Source: Nitrosomonas communis (GTDB lineage Bacteria > Pseudomonadota > Gammaproteobacteria > Burkholderiales > Nitrosomonadaceae). Taken from it: a DNA stretch of 64,000 bases. Position 1 is the stretch's first letter; the number at the start of each line of letters is the position of its first letter. The notes beneath the pieces were generated by a model, which was not told the DNA's origin, did not search any database, and worked only from the letters and a program-made list of their open reading frames with translations. Location of the stretch: contig NZ_CP011451.1 in assembly GCF_001007935.1 (NCBI RefSeq), forward strand, positions 1,922,001 through 1,986,000, in the 5' to 3' direction. The position numbers and the translations under genes were made by a program. Shown here piece after piece: positions 19,344 through 27,384 of this stretch.

Positions 19344-21458
19344 ATGAACAAGCACCTTTTGGGGCTTAAGGTCAAGTTCGTCGCCTTCAGCCTGCTGTTA
19401 CCGCTGTCCGGGGCAGCGGCGATCACGGAAACCGAACTCGCCGGCAATCCCCTTGCGCAATACCCATTCTTCGAATACGTGCGCGCGTTTAACGTCGACG
19501 CACCGGTGAACGTCGCGATCGATCCGACGCGCTTCCCCGCCATCGTCGGCGCCACCTGCGGCGTCTATGTCGTCAACCACCAGAACGCGTCCGACTGGGC
19601 TGCGAATCCCGCGCTCGTCGACGTGACACCCGGCGGAATGCAGACGCACACGTTCAGTGCAGGAACGATTCAGGCGAATACCATTGAAGTAGCCGCGGCC
19701 TCCACATTGAATGCCAACGCCGGAGAGGGCCTCGGCGTACCCTACGACATCGTGCTTGACTGCGATCAAAACGGATCTTTAAGCGATGGCGACTATATCG
19801 ACGGCCTAAGCGGCGAAGCCGGGTTCTACATGGTATCTGATACCACAATGGCAGGGCCGTATGCCGTTACCGAACTGGTTTATAACCTTGACTCCGCCGT
19901 CGCCGCGGACTTCGGCATTCCGGGCAACAAGCTCGGCGAAGACCTCTACTTTCCCACTAACATTGCCACAATGGGAAGACTGCCTCTCGTCATCATCAGC
20001 CGTGGTAACGGCCATAATTTCCGCTGGTACGACCATATTGGAAATCACCTTGCCTCCTATGGCTACGTGGTGATGAGCCATGATAACAATACGCAACCTG
20101 GTCCAGAGTTCGCCGCGACCACGACACTCGGCCACACCGACGCATTTATCGATCAGGTGGAAGCAGGCGCGATCGCTGACGGTGCGCTCGCCGGTCATAT
20201 TGACGCGCGGCGCATCGTATGGATCGGCCACAGTCGCGGCGCCGAAGGGGTGGCGATCGCCTACCACCGCCTCTTCGACGGTACCGCCACGCCGACTCAC
20301 TACGGCCGTAGTGACATCCGGCTGATCAGCAGCATGCTACCGACGGACTTCAACGGTAGTGAGGTCGCTAATCCGCACGACGCCAACTATCACTTGTGGA
20401 CGGCCTCTGGCGATGCGGACGTAGATGGCTCGGCAGGGAATGAGTGTAGCGATGACGGCGTCAATTTCCTTGAGCGGTGCCAAACCTTTCACTTGGTTGA
20501 CCGCGCCACAGGCTATAAGCAGTCGACGGTCGTGCAGGGAACTGGGCACGCCTGGTTTCATAACGGCGGCGACGCTTCCTCGTCTTCTTGGTTCACCGGC
20601 CCTTGCCCGATTGGTCAAACCAATACTCATCTCATCCTGCTGGGATATCTCCTACCGCTCGTTAAACACTACGTTGAGGGGAACATTCCCGCGCTCGATT
20701 TCTTGACGCGTCAGTACGAGTCTTTCCATCCAATCGGTGTGCCGACAGACGACCCGTGCATCGTCGTCACTCACGAATACAGAAACGGCGCAGCGGACGG
20801 CAATTTCATCATTGATGATTACCAAACGCAGCCCGAAATCAACGTAAGCAGTTCTGGTGCAGCGGTGGCGTTCGACGTCGAAAACTTAACCGAAGGTCGC
20901 CTTGACGACAACAATTTTGATTTCGACTGGGATGCGTCGGATCCTTTCAACGGCGCCACACAAGCTGGCGCCACCGATAGTCTCACCACGCGTTCCGACA
21001 ATAGCCGCGGCGTCGTGTTCGACTGGACGGACGCAGACCATTTCTACGAATGGCAAGTGCCCGCGGGTAGTAATGATTTCACGCGCTTCAAGTTTCTGTC
21101 GTTCCGCGGCGCACAGGGCACGCAGCACCCGAACACTGTGGCCGAGCTCGGCGACCTCACCTTCACCGTCACGTTACGCGACAGTGCAGGTGTAGTGAGC
21201 CACATCAACATCGGTGCTTATGGTGGCGGGCTCGAGGAGCCTTATCAGCGCGACGGGGGGTGGCATAACGAAATGGAAACCGTCCGCCTGCGCACGACGG
21301 ATTTCGCCAACAACGGTACTGGCATCAATCTCACTAACATTGTCGCGGTACGGTTTAATCTAGGCCCGTCATTCGGGTCGAGCAAAGGCCGCATTGTCAT
21401 CGACGATCTGATGCTCACCAATGATCAGCCGCCGAATTCGCTTGCGGCCATTGAATAA
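19344..21458 (+). CDS. Secreted alpha/beta hydrolase with C-terminal jelly-roll-like region
   Basis: The 704-aa protein has a signal peptide (cut near GAAA, residue 26) and an alpha/beta-hydrolase core around residues 175-450. LPLVIISRGNGHNFRWYDHI contributes the oxyanion region, IVWIGHSRGAEG has the nucleophile Ser297, Asp357 (ASGDADVDG) is a candidate acid, and His402 lies in QGTGHAWFHNGG. This resembles the PAF-acetylhydrolase/cutinase-like esterases. Residues about 480-695 form an acidic beta-rich region (VAFDVENLTEGRLDD to SSKGRIVIDDLML) like a carbohydrate-binding or sugar-lectin fold. Substrate is unknown. GC and codon use differ from the neighbours, suggesting transfer. Confidence 0.72.
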   Translation: MNKHLLGLKVKFVAFSLLLPLSGAAAITETELAGNPLAQYPFFEYVRAFNVDAPVNVAIDPTRFPAIVGATCGVYVVNHQNASDWAANPALVDVTPGGMQTHTFSAGTIQANTIEVAAASTLNANAGEGLGVPYDIVLDCDQNGSLSDGDYIDGLSGEAGFYMVSDTTMAGPYAVTELVYNLDSAVAADFGIPGNKLGEDLYFPTNIATMGRLPLVIISRGNGHNFRWYDHIGNHLASYGYVVMSHDNNTQPGPEFAATTTLGHTDAFIDQVEAGAIADGALAGHIDARRIVWIGHSRGAEGVAIAYHRLFDGTATPTHYGRSDIRLISSMLPTDFNGSEVANPHDANYHLWTASGDADVDGSAGNECSDDGVNFLERCQTFHLVDRATGYKQSTVVQGTGHAWFHNGGDASSSSWFTGPCPIGQTNTHLILLGYLLPLVKHYVEGNIPALDFLTRQYESFHPIGVPTDDPCIVVTHEYRNGAADGNFIIDDYQTQPEINVSSSGAAVAFDVENLTEGRLDDNNFDFDWDASDPFNGATQAGATDSLTTRSDNSRGVVFDWTDADHFYEWQVPAGSNDFTRFKFLSFRGAQGTQHPNTVAELGDLTFTVTLRDSAGVVSHINIGAYGGGLEEPYQRDGGWHNEMETVRLRTTDFANNGTGINLTNIVAVRFNLGPSFGSSKGRIVIDDLMLTNDQPPNSLAAIE

Positions 21459-21817
21459 GCTGGCGCAGACGCGGCTCTGGCTTGCTGGCAGCTCGGTAGT
21501 AGGCAGTCGTTTGCTTGTGCACTCTTTCGGCAGTGGAGGACTTGATCTGTCGCCCAGAAAGCTGAAGCTTTCTGTCGCTGGTGTAGCGTTCACTGTGGCG
21601 TAGATTCGACGCTGGCAACATAGAGCTACGTGGCGAGACTTGAGTATTATCTCACCAGGACTGAAGCTTAACGGTTGCTAAGAGCTTCCGATATGAACTG
21701 CTGTCGATTTAGTGCCAGTTGTTGAGAGAGTATCTGCATCATGCTTTAGTGCATGAAGGAGTGTAAATTTTATAGTAATGGAATGAATATTGCCTCAGGT
21801 GCCGGTGGTTTCATCTA

Positions 21818-21919
21818 ATTCCATTTCAAAATCAAAACTGACTTTGTTGGCTTCACCTTGCCATATTACTTATCCTGTCTGCGGCTCACCTTCGCGTCAT
21901 GTTTGATGTGGAATGGAAT
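21818..21919 (+). repeat. Dispersed 102-bp element, copy 5 (forward)
   Basis: The ends are ATTCCATTTCAAAATCAAA and GTTTGATGTGGAATGGAAT. The core GTTGGCTTCACCTTGCCATA and CTGCGGCTCACCTTCGCGT is close to the consensus. It lies in the 620-bp interval between the hydrolase and the next gene; nothing else is recognisable there. Confidence 0.9.
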
Positions 21920-22082
21920 TAAAAACGGGTACGTACGGCCAGCGAGAAATCGGAGTGTTTATCAATTGCACCCAATGACGATTAGGGTAATTGTTCGCAA
22001 GAACAAGAATTCTTGATTCTGTACTTATTCCCTACTGTGCTGAGTAATGATGCTGCCGCTATTGTGCATACCAGAACTCAGA

Positions 22083-22829
22083 TCATCGTGATGGCAATGG
22101 ATCAGATTTTAATGTGGCACATGCACCTTGTACGTATTCATAGCCAGGCATAGCAAATGGATATGTATTCCTTTGGAAATCCCATGCCCATAACGGAAAG
22201 CTTGACATGATTCCACCATTAACACCGGTACAACTGCCAAAGCCCACAAACGGTGTATTCTTTACCCGACACTGACAGCTCAACGGTTTATCCAAATTGG
22301 ATGAATTCGGGTTTTCAGTGCATGGAGCGGCATCGCAGATAGCCCAATATAAATCCCCGGTATAGTCTGATGTGTATTGATCACACGCTATGGGCTTGTA
22401 CTCCAAAAGACTGCACCATCCACGATAAGAATAAGTGGATACCCAATTATACTTGACATTATCCACTTCATACTGTCCATCCTTGATGGCTTTACATACA
22501 GGAGCTTGGTCTATATCACAAGGATACTCCTCGGTGCACTTGGCCAGCGTCAGGCGTTTGACCACAAGGTCTTGGATCTCGCTTGTTGCAATAATATGGG
22601 GCTCATTAACCCTTAAACAGTCGCAGTCAGCCTTGTCCCCATTCATTTTGCAGTCGGGGGATGCACTACAAAGAGCGTGCCATCCAGTACACACGACAAA
22701 TTCCTGAGGTACATCAATAAAATCAGAGGCGTTATTGTCCGTTCTTTCACTAACTTCTGCCAAACATATAGACCCATAACTTATTGCTATCCATACTATA
22801 CACGTGATCGCTAAGAATTGAAATCTCAT
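22083..22829 (-). CDS. Cysteine-rich secreted protein, unknown family
   Basis: This 248-aa protein starts with a signal peptide (MRFQFLAITCIVWIAISYGS, cut near CLAE). The mature part contains about 16 cysteines in clusters such as CSASPDC, DCDC, EYPCDIDQAPVC and SCQC, and many aromatic residues. The even number and spacing suggest a disulfide-stabilised extracellular domain. I recognise no family. The gene stands alone between a dispersed repeat and a FecR-like gene in the same orientation 211 bp away. Confidence 0.7.
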   Translation of the reverse strand: MRFQFLAITCIVWIAISYGSICLAEVSERTDNNASDFIDVPQEFVVCTGWHALCSASPDCKMNGDKADCDCLRVNEPHIIATSEIQDLVVKRLTLAKCTEEYPCDIDQAPVCKAIKDGQYEVDNVKYNWVSTYSYRGWCSLLEYKPIACDQYTSDYTGDLYWAICDAAPCTENPNSSNLDKPLSCQCRVKNTPFVGFGSCTGVNGGIMSSFPLWAWDFQRNTYPFAMPGYEYVQGACATLKSDPLPSR

Positions 22830-23040
22830 CTTTTTTCTTCCTAGTTGATTTATCTGATATCACGATGTAACTACAGAAAGGGTCACAGAATGGATCAATT
22901 CCAGATACAAGCACAGTTTTTTGAGTATTTTTGCAAATTAGCCCTTAATTCATATTGTAATTTTAATCTTGCGAATAGTTGGTAATATATAATTTAAGCA
23001 GCAAAATTAAACTTGTTATTCACATTGTTACTGCACGTGT

Positions 23041-23580
23041 TTACTGTAGTGAGCGCCAGGGTGCAATGTTTCGATCAGCCATTAGCCGATGTTGGCTGAT
23101 GCCATCATCATTAAAGTCGGCTTGTTCAAATGCATTGATTTGATATATTCCAGATGCAAGATGGATTTTGATATGCCCATCTGCAACCGCGACATGTTTA
23201 TTGCCATTTTCGCTCATATGGATGCTGCAGCGGGTGCCAGAGCCCCTGATGAGGGCATTGCCGACTTTTGCTTCAAGCTGATTAGGGGTATTTTTATCGA
23301 TGTCAAAATAAACCTTCCCCTTAAATAACTCAATTTGCAGAGGGTGCTCTAGTTTCACGGCTATAGAACTGCTCATATCCAACGCCATATCTATACCGGG
23401 TGCTATCGCAGTGGCCAATTGTTCTTCCTGTTTTGTTTCATAAAACCGGATGCTGGGCGGCTTACCAAAATACCATGTCATCAGACCGAGCATTAGGCAA
23501 CCACTCATAATTGCACAATGTACCAAAAAACGCCGCCAATTGAAAACAAATTTAAAGGGTTCTGGCTTAGGTTTTAGCAT
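23041..23580 (-). CDS. FecR-like membrane-anchored protein
   Basis: The 179-aa product has a short cytoplasmic N-terminus, one membrane helix (about residues 21-37) and a periplasmic domain resembling FecR. This includes PLQIELFKGKVYFDIDKN, NALIRGSGTRCSIHM in place of the usual V-x-GTxF-x-V and KHVAVADGHIKIH. FecR proteins transmit signals to ECF sigma factors, but no sigma factor or TonB receptor gene is adjacent and the N-terminal anti-sigma part is very short. It may be a stand-alone FecR-fold protein. Confidence 0.6.
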   Translation of the reverse strand: MLKPKPEPFKFVFNWRRFLVHCAIMSGCLMLGLMTWYFGKPPSIRFYETKQEEQLATAIAPGIDMALDMSSSIAVKLEHPLQIELFKGKVYFDIDKNTPNQLEAKVGNALIRGSGTRCSIHMSENGNKHVAVADGHIKIHLASGIYQINAFEQADFNDDGISQHRLMADRNIAPWRSLQ

Positions 23581-24179
23581 TTTGTTTATCGTAATATAAA
23601 ATATAAGTAAAAATTATATACTGTTATTAAATTTTTTAAAGCACGGAATTTAAAGCAAATTCTCGATAAGTAAGCAGGGTTATTGATGTTCGGGACTTCA
23701 ATTATTCACCTCCACTTTAAACATTTATCCTCCATCTTTGCGTCGCCCGAATGGCGGCACAAACTGAAAATGGAACGGATAAAACTGATATGACTTGCTG
23801 CTGGCACGGCAGTTATATCCACCTGCGCAAATCTCTCCTTCTATCAGGTAATTTTTGTTCATTTTCCCCATTTTTATTAACCGCTAACATTTCAGAAGAT
23901 TACCTAAATATATTGGGCAAGAAAATACGTGTAAGTACGTAATAAAAGATGAGTAAAAAAGATAGGATCAGATACTACTTTGAATTGCAAGTGTTGAATG
24001 ATTAGCGAGGAAGAGGCGCCTCGCACGAAACGGAATCTGCGTAACCGTGCGATTACCTCGGATTACCTTCTTGAGTAGGAAGCACAAATCCTGAATAAGG
24101 TTTGAGTGAAATGGCTCAAGGCGGTGAGTGTTGGTTCCTCCACTCAAAGAGAAAATCTAGAAACGACTGGTTGGGGTCT
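23581..24179. other. Interval without recognisable gene
   Basis: No credible complete gene is seen. The interval holds one copy of a 34-bp repeat (23738-23771) and degenerate sequence leading into an IS630-type remnant. Confidence 0.5.
23738..23771. repeat. 34-bp direct repeat, copy A
   Basis: TGCGTCGCCCGAATGGCGGC followed by ACAAACTGA matches a segment at 25810-25842 with about four differences in the 29-bp core. On the - strand both are followed by GGAGG and an ATG within about 15 bp. The pair flanks a 2-kb segment. Confidence 0.5.
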
Positions 24180-24519
24180 TCGACAGCTTATTGCTGCAGC
24201 ATGTCAACAACAATTGCATGCAGATTTTCATCAACGAGATAACCAGCTGTTACCCTGGTAATAATACCGTTATCATTCTTGATAGTGCCGGCTGGCATGA
24301 AAGCAAGAGCTTCATTTGCCTAAGAATATCCGTTTGCTATGCCTGTCACCGTACTCACCTGAATTAAATCCGCAGGAACGCCTTTGGGATGAACTGCGTG
24401 AAAAATACCTTCGTAACCACGTACTTGACAGCATCTATATGCTTGAGAATCATGTGCTTAATGCATTAGGTGATCTTGAAAATGCCCCGGCTTTAATCAA
24501 TAGTATTACTGGATAGAAT
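24180..24519 (+). pseudogene. IS630-family transposase remnant
   Basis: One frame gives HVNNNCMQIFINEITSCYP followed by VIILDSAGWHESKSF, the middle of the IS630 DDE domain. A frame shift near 24315 leads into HLPKNIRLLCLSPYSPELNP, then ERLWDELREKYLRNHVLDS and a normal C-terminus ending at 24516. The N-terminal half is missing or unrecognisable. The element cannot be active. Confidence 0.8.
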
Positions 24520-24671
24520 TGGATTATTAATGCAATTTTTAGTGCAAATTAGAATGAGGCTTTCCAGCGGTGTTCACGTTAAACAAGCTTGCCGGATGAA
24601 CATTTACTAACGTGATGTTTTACACGCTAAGTCCGAAATCAAAGATCTTATAATTTTAAAAGAACTATGTT

Positions 24672-25505
24672 TCACTCTTGCGACGGGCTTCTCAATAACA
24701 GCTCATGGATTTCTGCACGCAGAGCAACCACCTCTTGTTGTAAGGCGGCAATTTTTTTGGAGCCGGCGACTTCGGCTTCATCATTCTCCGCATCTCGGCC
24801 GATGAAAAAAGTCGCCAGCGTCGCTGTCATGTAGCCGAAGACAGTAAAAGCATATAACGCCAGAAACACGCACAGCAAACGGCCTTCGAAGGTTTGAGGC
24901 CAATACTGTGAACCCATCGTGGTCATGATCATTGCCGTCCACCACAGCGACTCGCCATAACTGTTCAAACCGCCGGGGACTTCATTTTCAAAGGCATACA
25001 TGCCGGCGGCCCCAGCGAAGGTGACAAGTAATGTCAGCGCAATGATATAGCCGAAGCCGCGGCGCCGCAGGCTTTCACCCAACGCACGCATGCCCCGGTT
25101 CAGTGACGTGACGATGCGTAATAAACGCAGGCCTCTTCCTACACGTACCAACCGGAGCAGCCTAACCACGCGAACAATGCGAAAGATGCGTAAGGCCGGT
25201 ATCAGCAACGCAATAGTCGTCAACCAATTGCTTTTAAGGTAAACCAGTTTATGAGGTGCTAGCATCAATTCCACGACAAAATCGAGAATGAAGATGCCCC
25301 AAATAATCGTACCGATAATTTCGAAGGCAGGACTTTCACCCCAGATCAATTCTCTGGCCAACAGCGCCAGCCAAATAAAGGCAAGTATCAGCATGGGTAT
25401 TTCCAGCCAGTCTGCCAGACGCTGAAGTAACTCGTACCGTTCCCGATTCAGAGCATCTTGGCCAGGAGCTGTTTCGATTTTCTTATCGCTGTGGACTTCG
25501 TGCAT
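24672..25505 (-). CDS. Voltage-sensor-type ion channel with unusual selectivity filter
   Basis: The 277-aa protein has the six-helix plan of a voltage-gated channel: S1 (about 34-53), S2 (62-82), S3 (93-103), S4, S5 (151-171), pore and S6 (208-234). A cytoplasmic tail, predicted to be coiled-coil, reads KKIAALQQEVVALRAEIHEL. S4 has arginines at 106, 109, 112, 115, 118, 121, 124, 127 and 130, nine at strict three-residue spacing. The pore loop reads MTTMGSQYWP where K+ channels have TVGYG, so potassium selectivity should not be assumed. The gene stands alone. Confidence 0.83.
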   Translation of the reverse strand: MHEVHSDKKIETAPGQDALNRERYELLQRLADWLEIPMLILAFIWLALLARELIWGESPAFEIIGTIIWGIFILDFVVELMLAPHKLVYLKSNWLTTIALLIPALRIFRIVRVVRLLRLVRVGRGLRLLRIVTSLNRGMRALGESLRRRGFGYIIALTLLVTFAGAAGMYAFENEVPGGLNSYGESLWWTAMIMTTMGSQYWPQTFEGRLLCVFLALYAFTVFGYMTATLATFFIGRDAENDEAEVAGSKKIAALQQEVVALRAEIHELLLRSPSQE

Positions 25506-25809
25506 AAAGACAATGCCTTACTTTATGTGCTTATGTTGAATTTATTAACAATTATGGCTCTTGAATGGATAACCGTTTTTTATAAGAATTTTTATTTATC
25601 AGAATTGTAAAAATTACTCACATTAGTTGAATTTGTGATTAGTAAAGTTCATCTGAATAAATAAAGCAAGTGCTGTTTTCTCCTTGTGCATTTATATTCT
25701 TCTTAGTGAATTTTGGCATTCAGCATATACTTAATTCAATATAAGCATATTGTTAAAGATTATAAATACTAAAATTTTATGCTCTACTTTAGCCATTCAC
25801 TTTCCCTCC

Positions 25810-25842
25810 TTGCATCGCCTGAACGGCGACACAAACTGAGAA
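25810..25842. repeat. 34-bp direct repeat, copy B
   Basis: TTGCATCGCCTGAACGGCGA followed by CACAAACTGA is the partner of the segment at 23738-23771, in the same orientation. Downstream on the - strand GGAGGGAAAGTGAATG looks like a translation start, but the following frame has only about 21 codons. Confidence 0.5.
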
Positions 25843-26330
25843 GAAAACAAGTGTCCTGACATAGCATGCTGCTGACGGGCTATTAAATCTGAAACCTTGT
25901 GTCACTGCGCTACCAGGCCTCCGATCAGGCGGTGCTTGTTGTGCCACGGTGTCACGACATTGATAGAGAAAGCGCCTTCCGCAACCAGGTTCAATAACTG
26001 AACCGGTGTTCATGCTGCCGGATATATCTTCCTTCATGATTTCGGTACAGAGAATTTTTGCTGCCACAGATTGTTCACATCTCACCAGCGCTTCAGGTTG
26101 TGAAATACGGGGAGATAATTCCTGGCGCCATGCGTATGGGTAGAGTATTTCCTCTGCATTCAGTTGTGTTCCGGTTGGCAATAGTACTCGCGCTTGTGAC
26201 TAGCGTAATAAGCTTTGCGCCATGAATAATGCCATATCGCAGCGTGCTTCTTGGCCGATAGTCGCATCTTTGACAGCAGCGGCAATACCAGCCATGCCTG
26301 TTTGAAACAGCCACCGAACAACAACTGGAT
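25843..26330 (-). pseudogene. Degenerate coding region, family not identified
   Basis: On the - strand a protein-like frame reads GIAAAVKDATIGQEARCDMA, MALFMAQSLLR, an amber stop, then SQARVLLPTGTQLNAEEILY and a further 110 codons of less convincing sequence. The composition of the first part resembles a real protein, whereas the end runs into repeat sequence. I cannot name the family. The region is bounded by a half copy of the dispersed repeat at 26334-26396, suggesting deletion or recombination here. Confidence 0.3.
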
Positions 26331-26333
26331 GGG

Positions 26334-26396
26334 CTTGTGTATGATGGATACTGTCTGCGGCTCGCCTTCTCGTCATATTTGATTTAGAAATGGAAT
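26334..26396 (+). repeat. Half copy of the dispersed element (copy 6)
   Basis: Only the right half is present: GTATGATGGATACTGTCTGC, GGCTCGCCTTCTCGTCAT and the right terminal repeat GATTTAGAAATGGAATTA. The left terminal repeat and first core block are missing and replaced by degenerate coding sequence, so this copy was cut by a rearrangement. Confidence 0.85.
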
Positions 26397-27384
26397 TAGA
26401 AACTGAAAAGAAGATTTCCTGAAGGAAAAGACGTAATACTCTGCTGCTTGCGGCGGGGAGAGGCGATTAATTACTGTCGTAATTGAAGCGATCAATTAAT
26501 GATCAAGCTTTTAGGCTTAATAGTCTTATTGCCGATGGATAACTATCCTTCCTGTTCATGAGCTAAATACTTTTATCTGGCAGGCTTTTAGCGTTATTTC
26601 CTTATTATTTCAAATGCATATCAATGATAATTGTATGCATTTGCATTATTGCCAGCCTCTCTGTTATTCCCTAGCATGATTACCTAAATAAGTTGAAGTA
26701 GCTTAATTGATGGCTGCTTGGCATTAAAAATCAAATTGTTCTATTAGACAGTATTGATAGACCTAAGTATTAACAGGTTGTAATGCAACAAATTTATTTA
26801 TTTTTGGTGTTCACGTTGCTAAGCGATTTACTACGTTTGCGCAATTGCTTGAAATGAACTTATTGCCAAGGATGGGTTTCATTTTAGCGGTACAGCAAAG
26901 GCTAGTCAGCGGTTGGGGGTAGCATTTTGTGAGTAACCAAAGGATCAAAGAAAGGCAGAATGTTTGTTAGTTCTAACTGGCGTTATCAGTAGACGAATGG
27001 ATGAAATTGAGGAGTATGAAATGACGATATTAAATCTGAAGTTGAAGTTTGAAATACATAACAAGACAACTGCTTGCATATCATAAAAATAGTCAAGATG
27101 AATATTATTCAATCTTGGGAATCCTTCGAAATTTAAAAATCAAAGTGACTGAATTACTTCTGCATTACGAGGGGTAATTTAAATTGATTCATGAGGTAAT
27201 TTCTTTCAAACAATAGGGCTGTGATGTTACTTCATGAGTTCTTTGATCGTAGCAACCGCTGCTAGTAGCAACCTCTATTGACATATATTAAAGGAAGAGT
27301 GAGATGAGCTTAAAAAATAGCTTTTCCTAACATGGTGCAAAAGGTTGTTCAACTAGTATTTATTTAAAATAAAAGGAGAAGACA
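26397..27384. other. 1-kb AT-rich interval without recognisable gene
   Basis: No credible ORF over about 25 codons with a ribosome site was found, and no RNA gene was recognised. A good ribosome site (AAAGGAGAAG) lies just before the next ATG at 27385, so the interval probably contains the promoter of that gene, but I cannot assign one with confidence. Confidence 0.45.

Noticed and set aside
25843-26330. Degenerate - strand frame as part of a type I secretion system for the RTX-like protein
   Set aside because: No TolC, ABC or membrane-fusion motif could be identified in the fragment; the link would be speculation.
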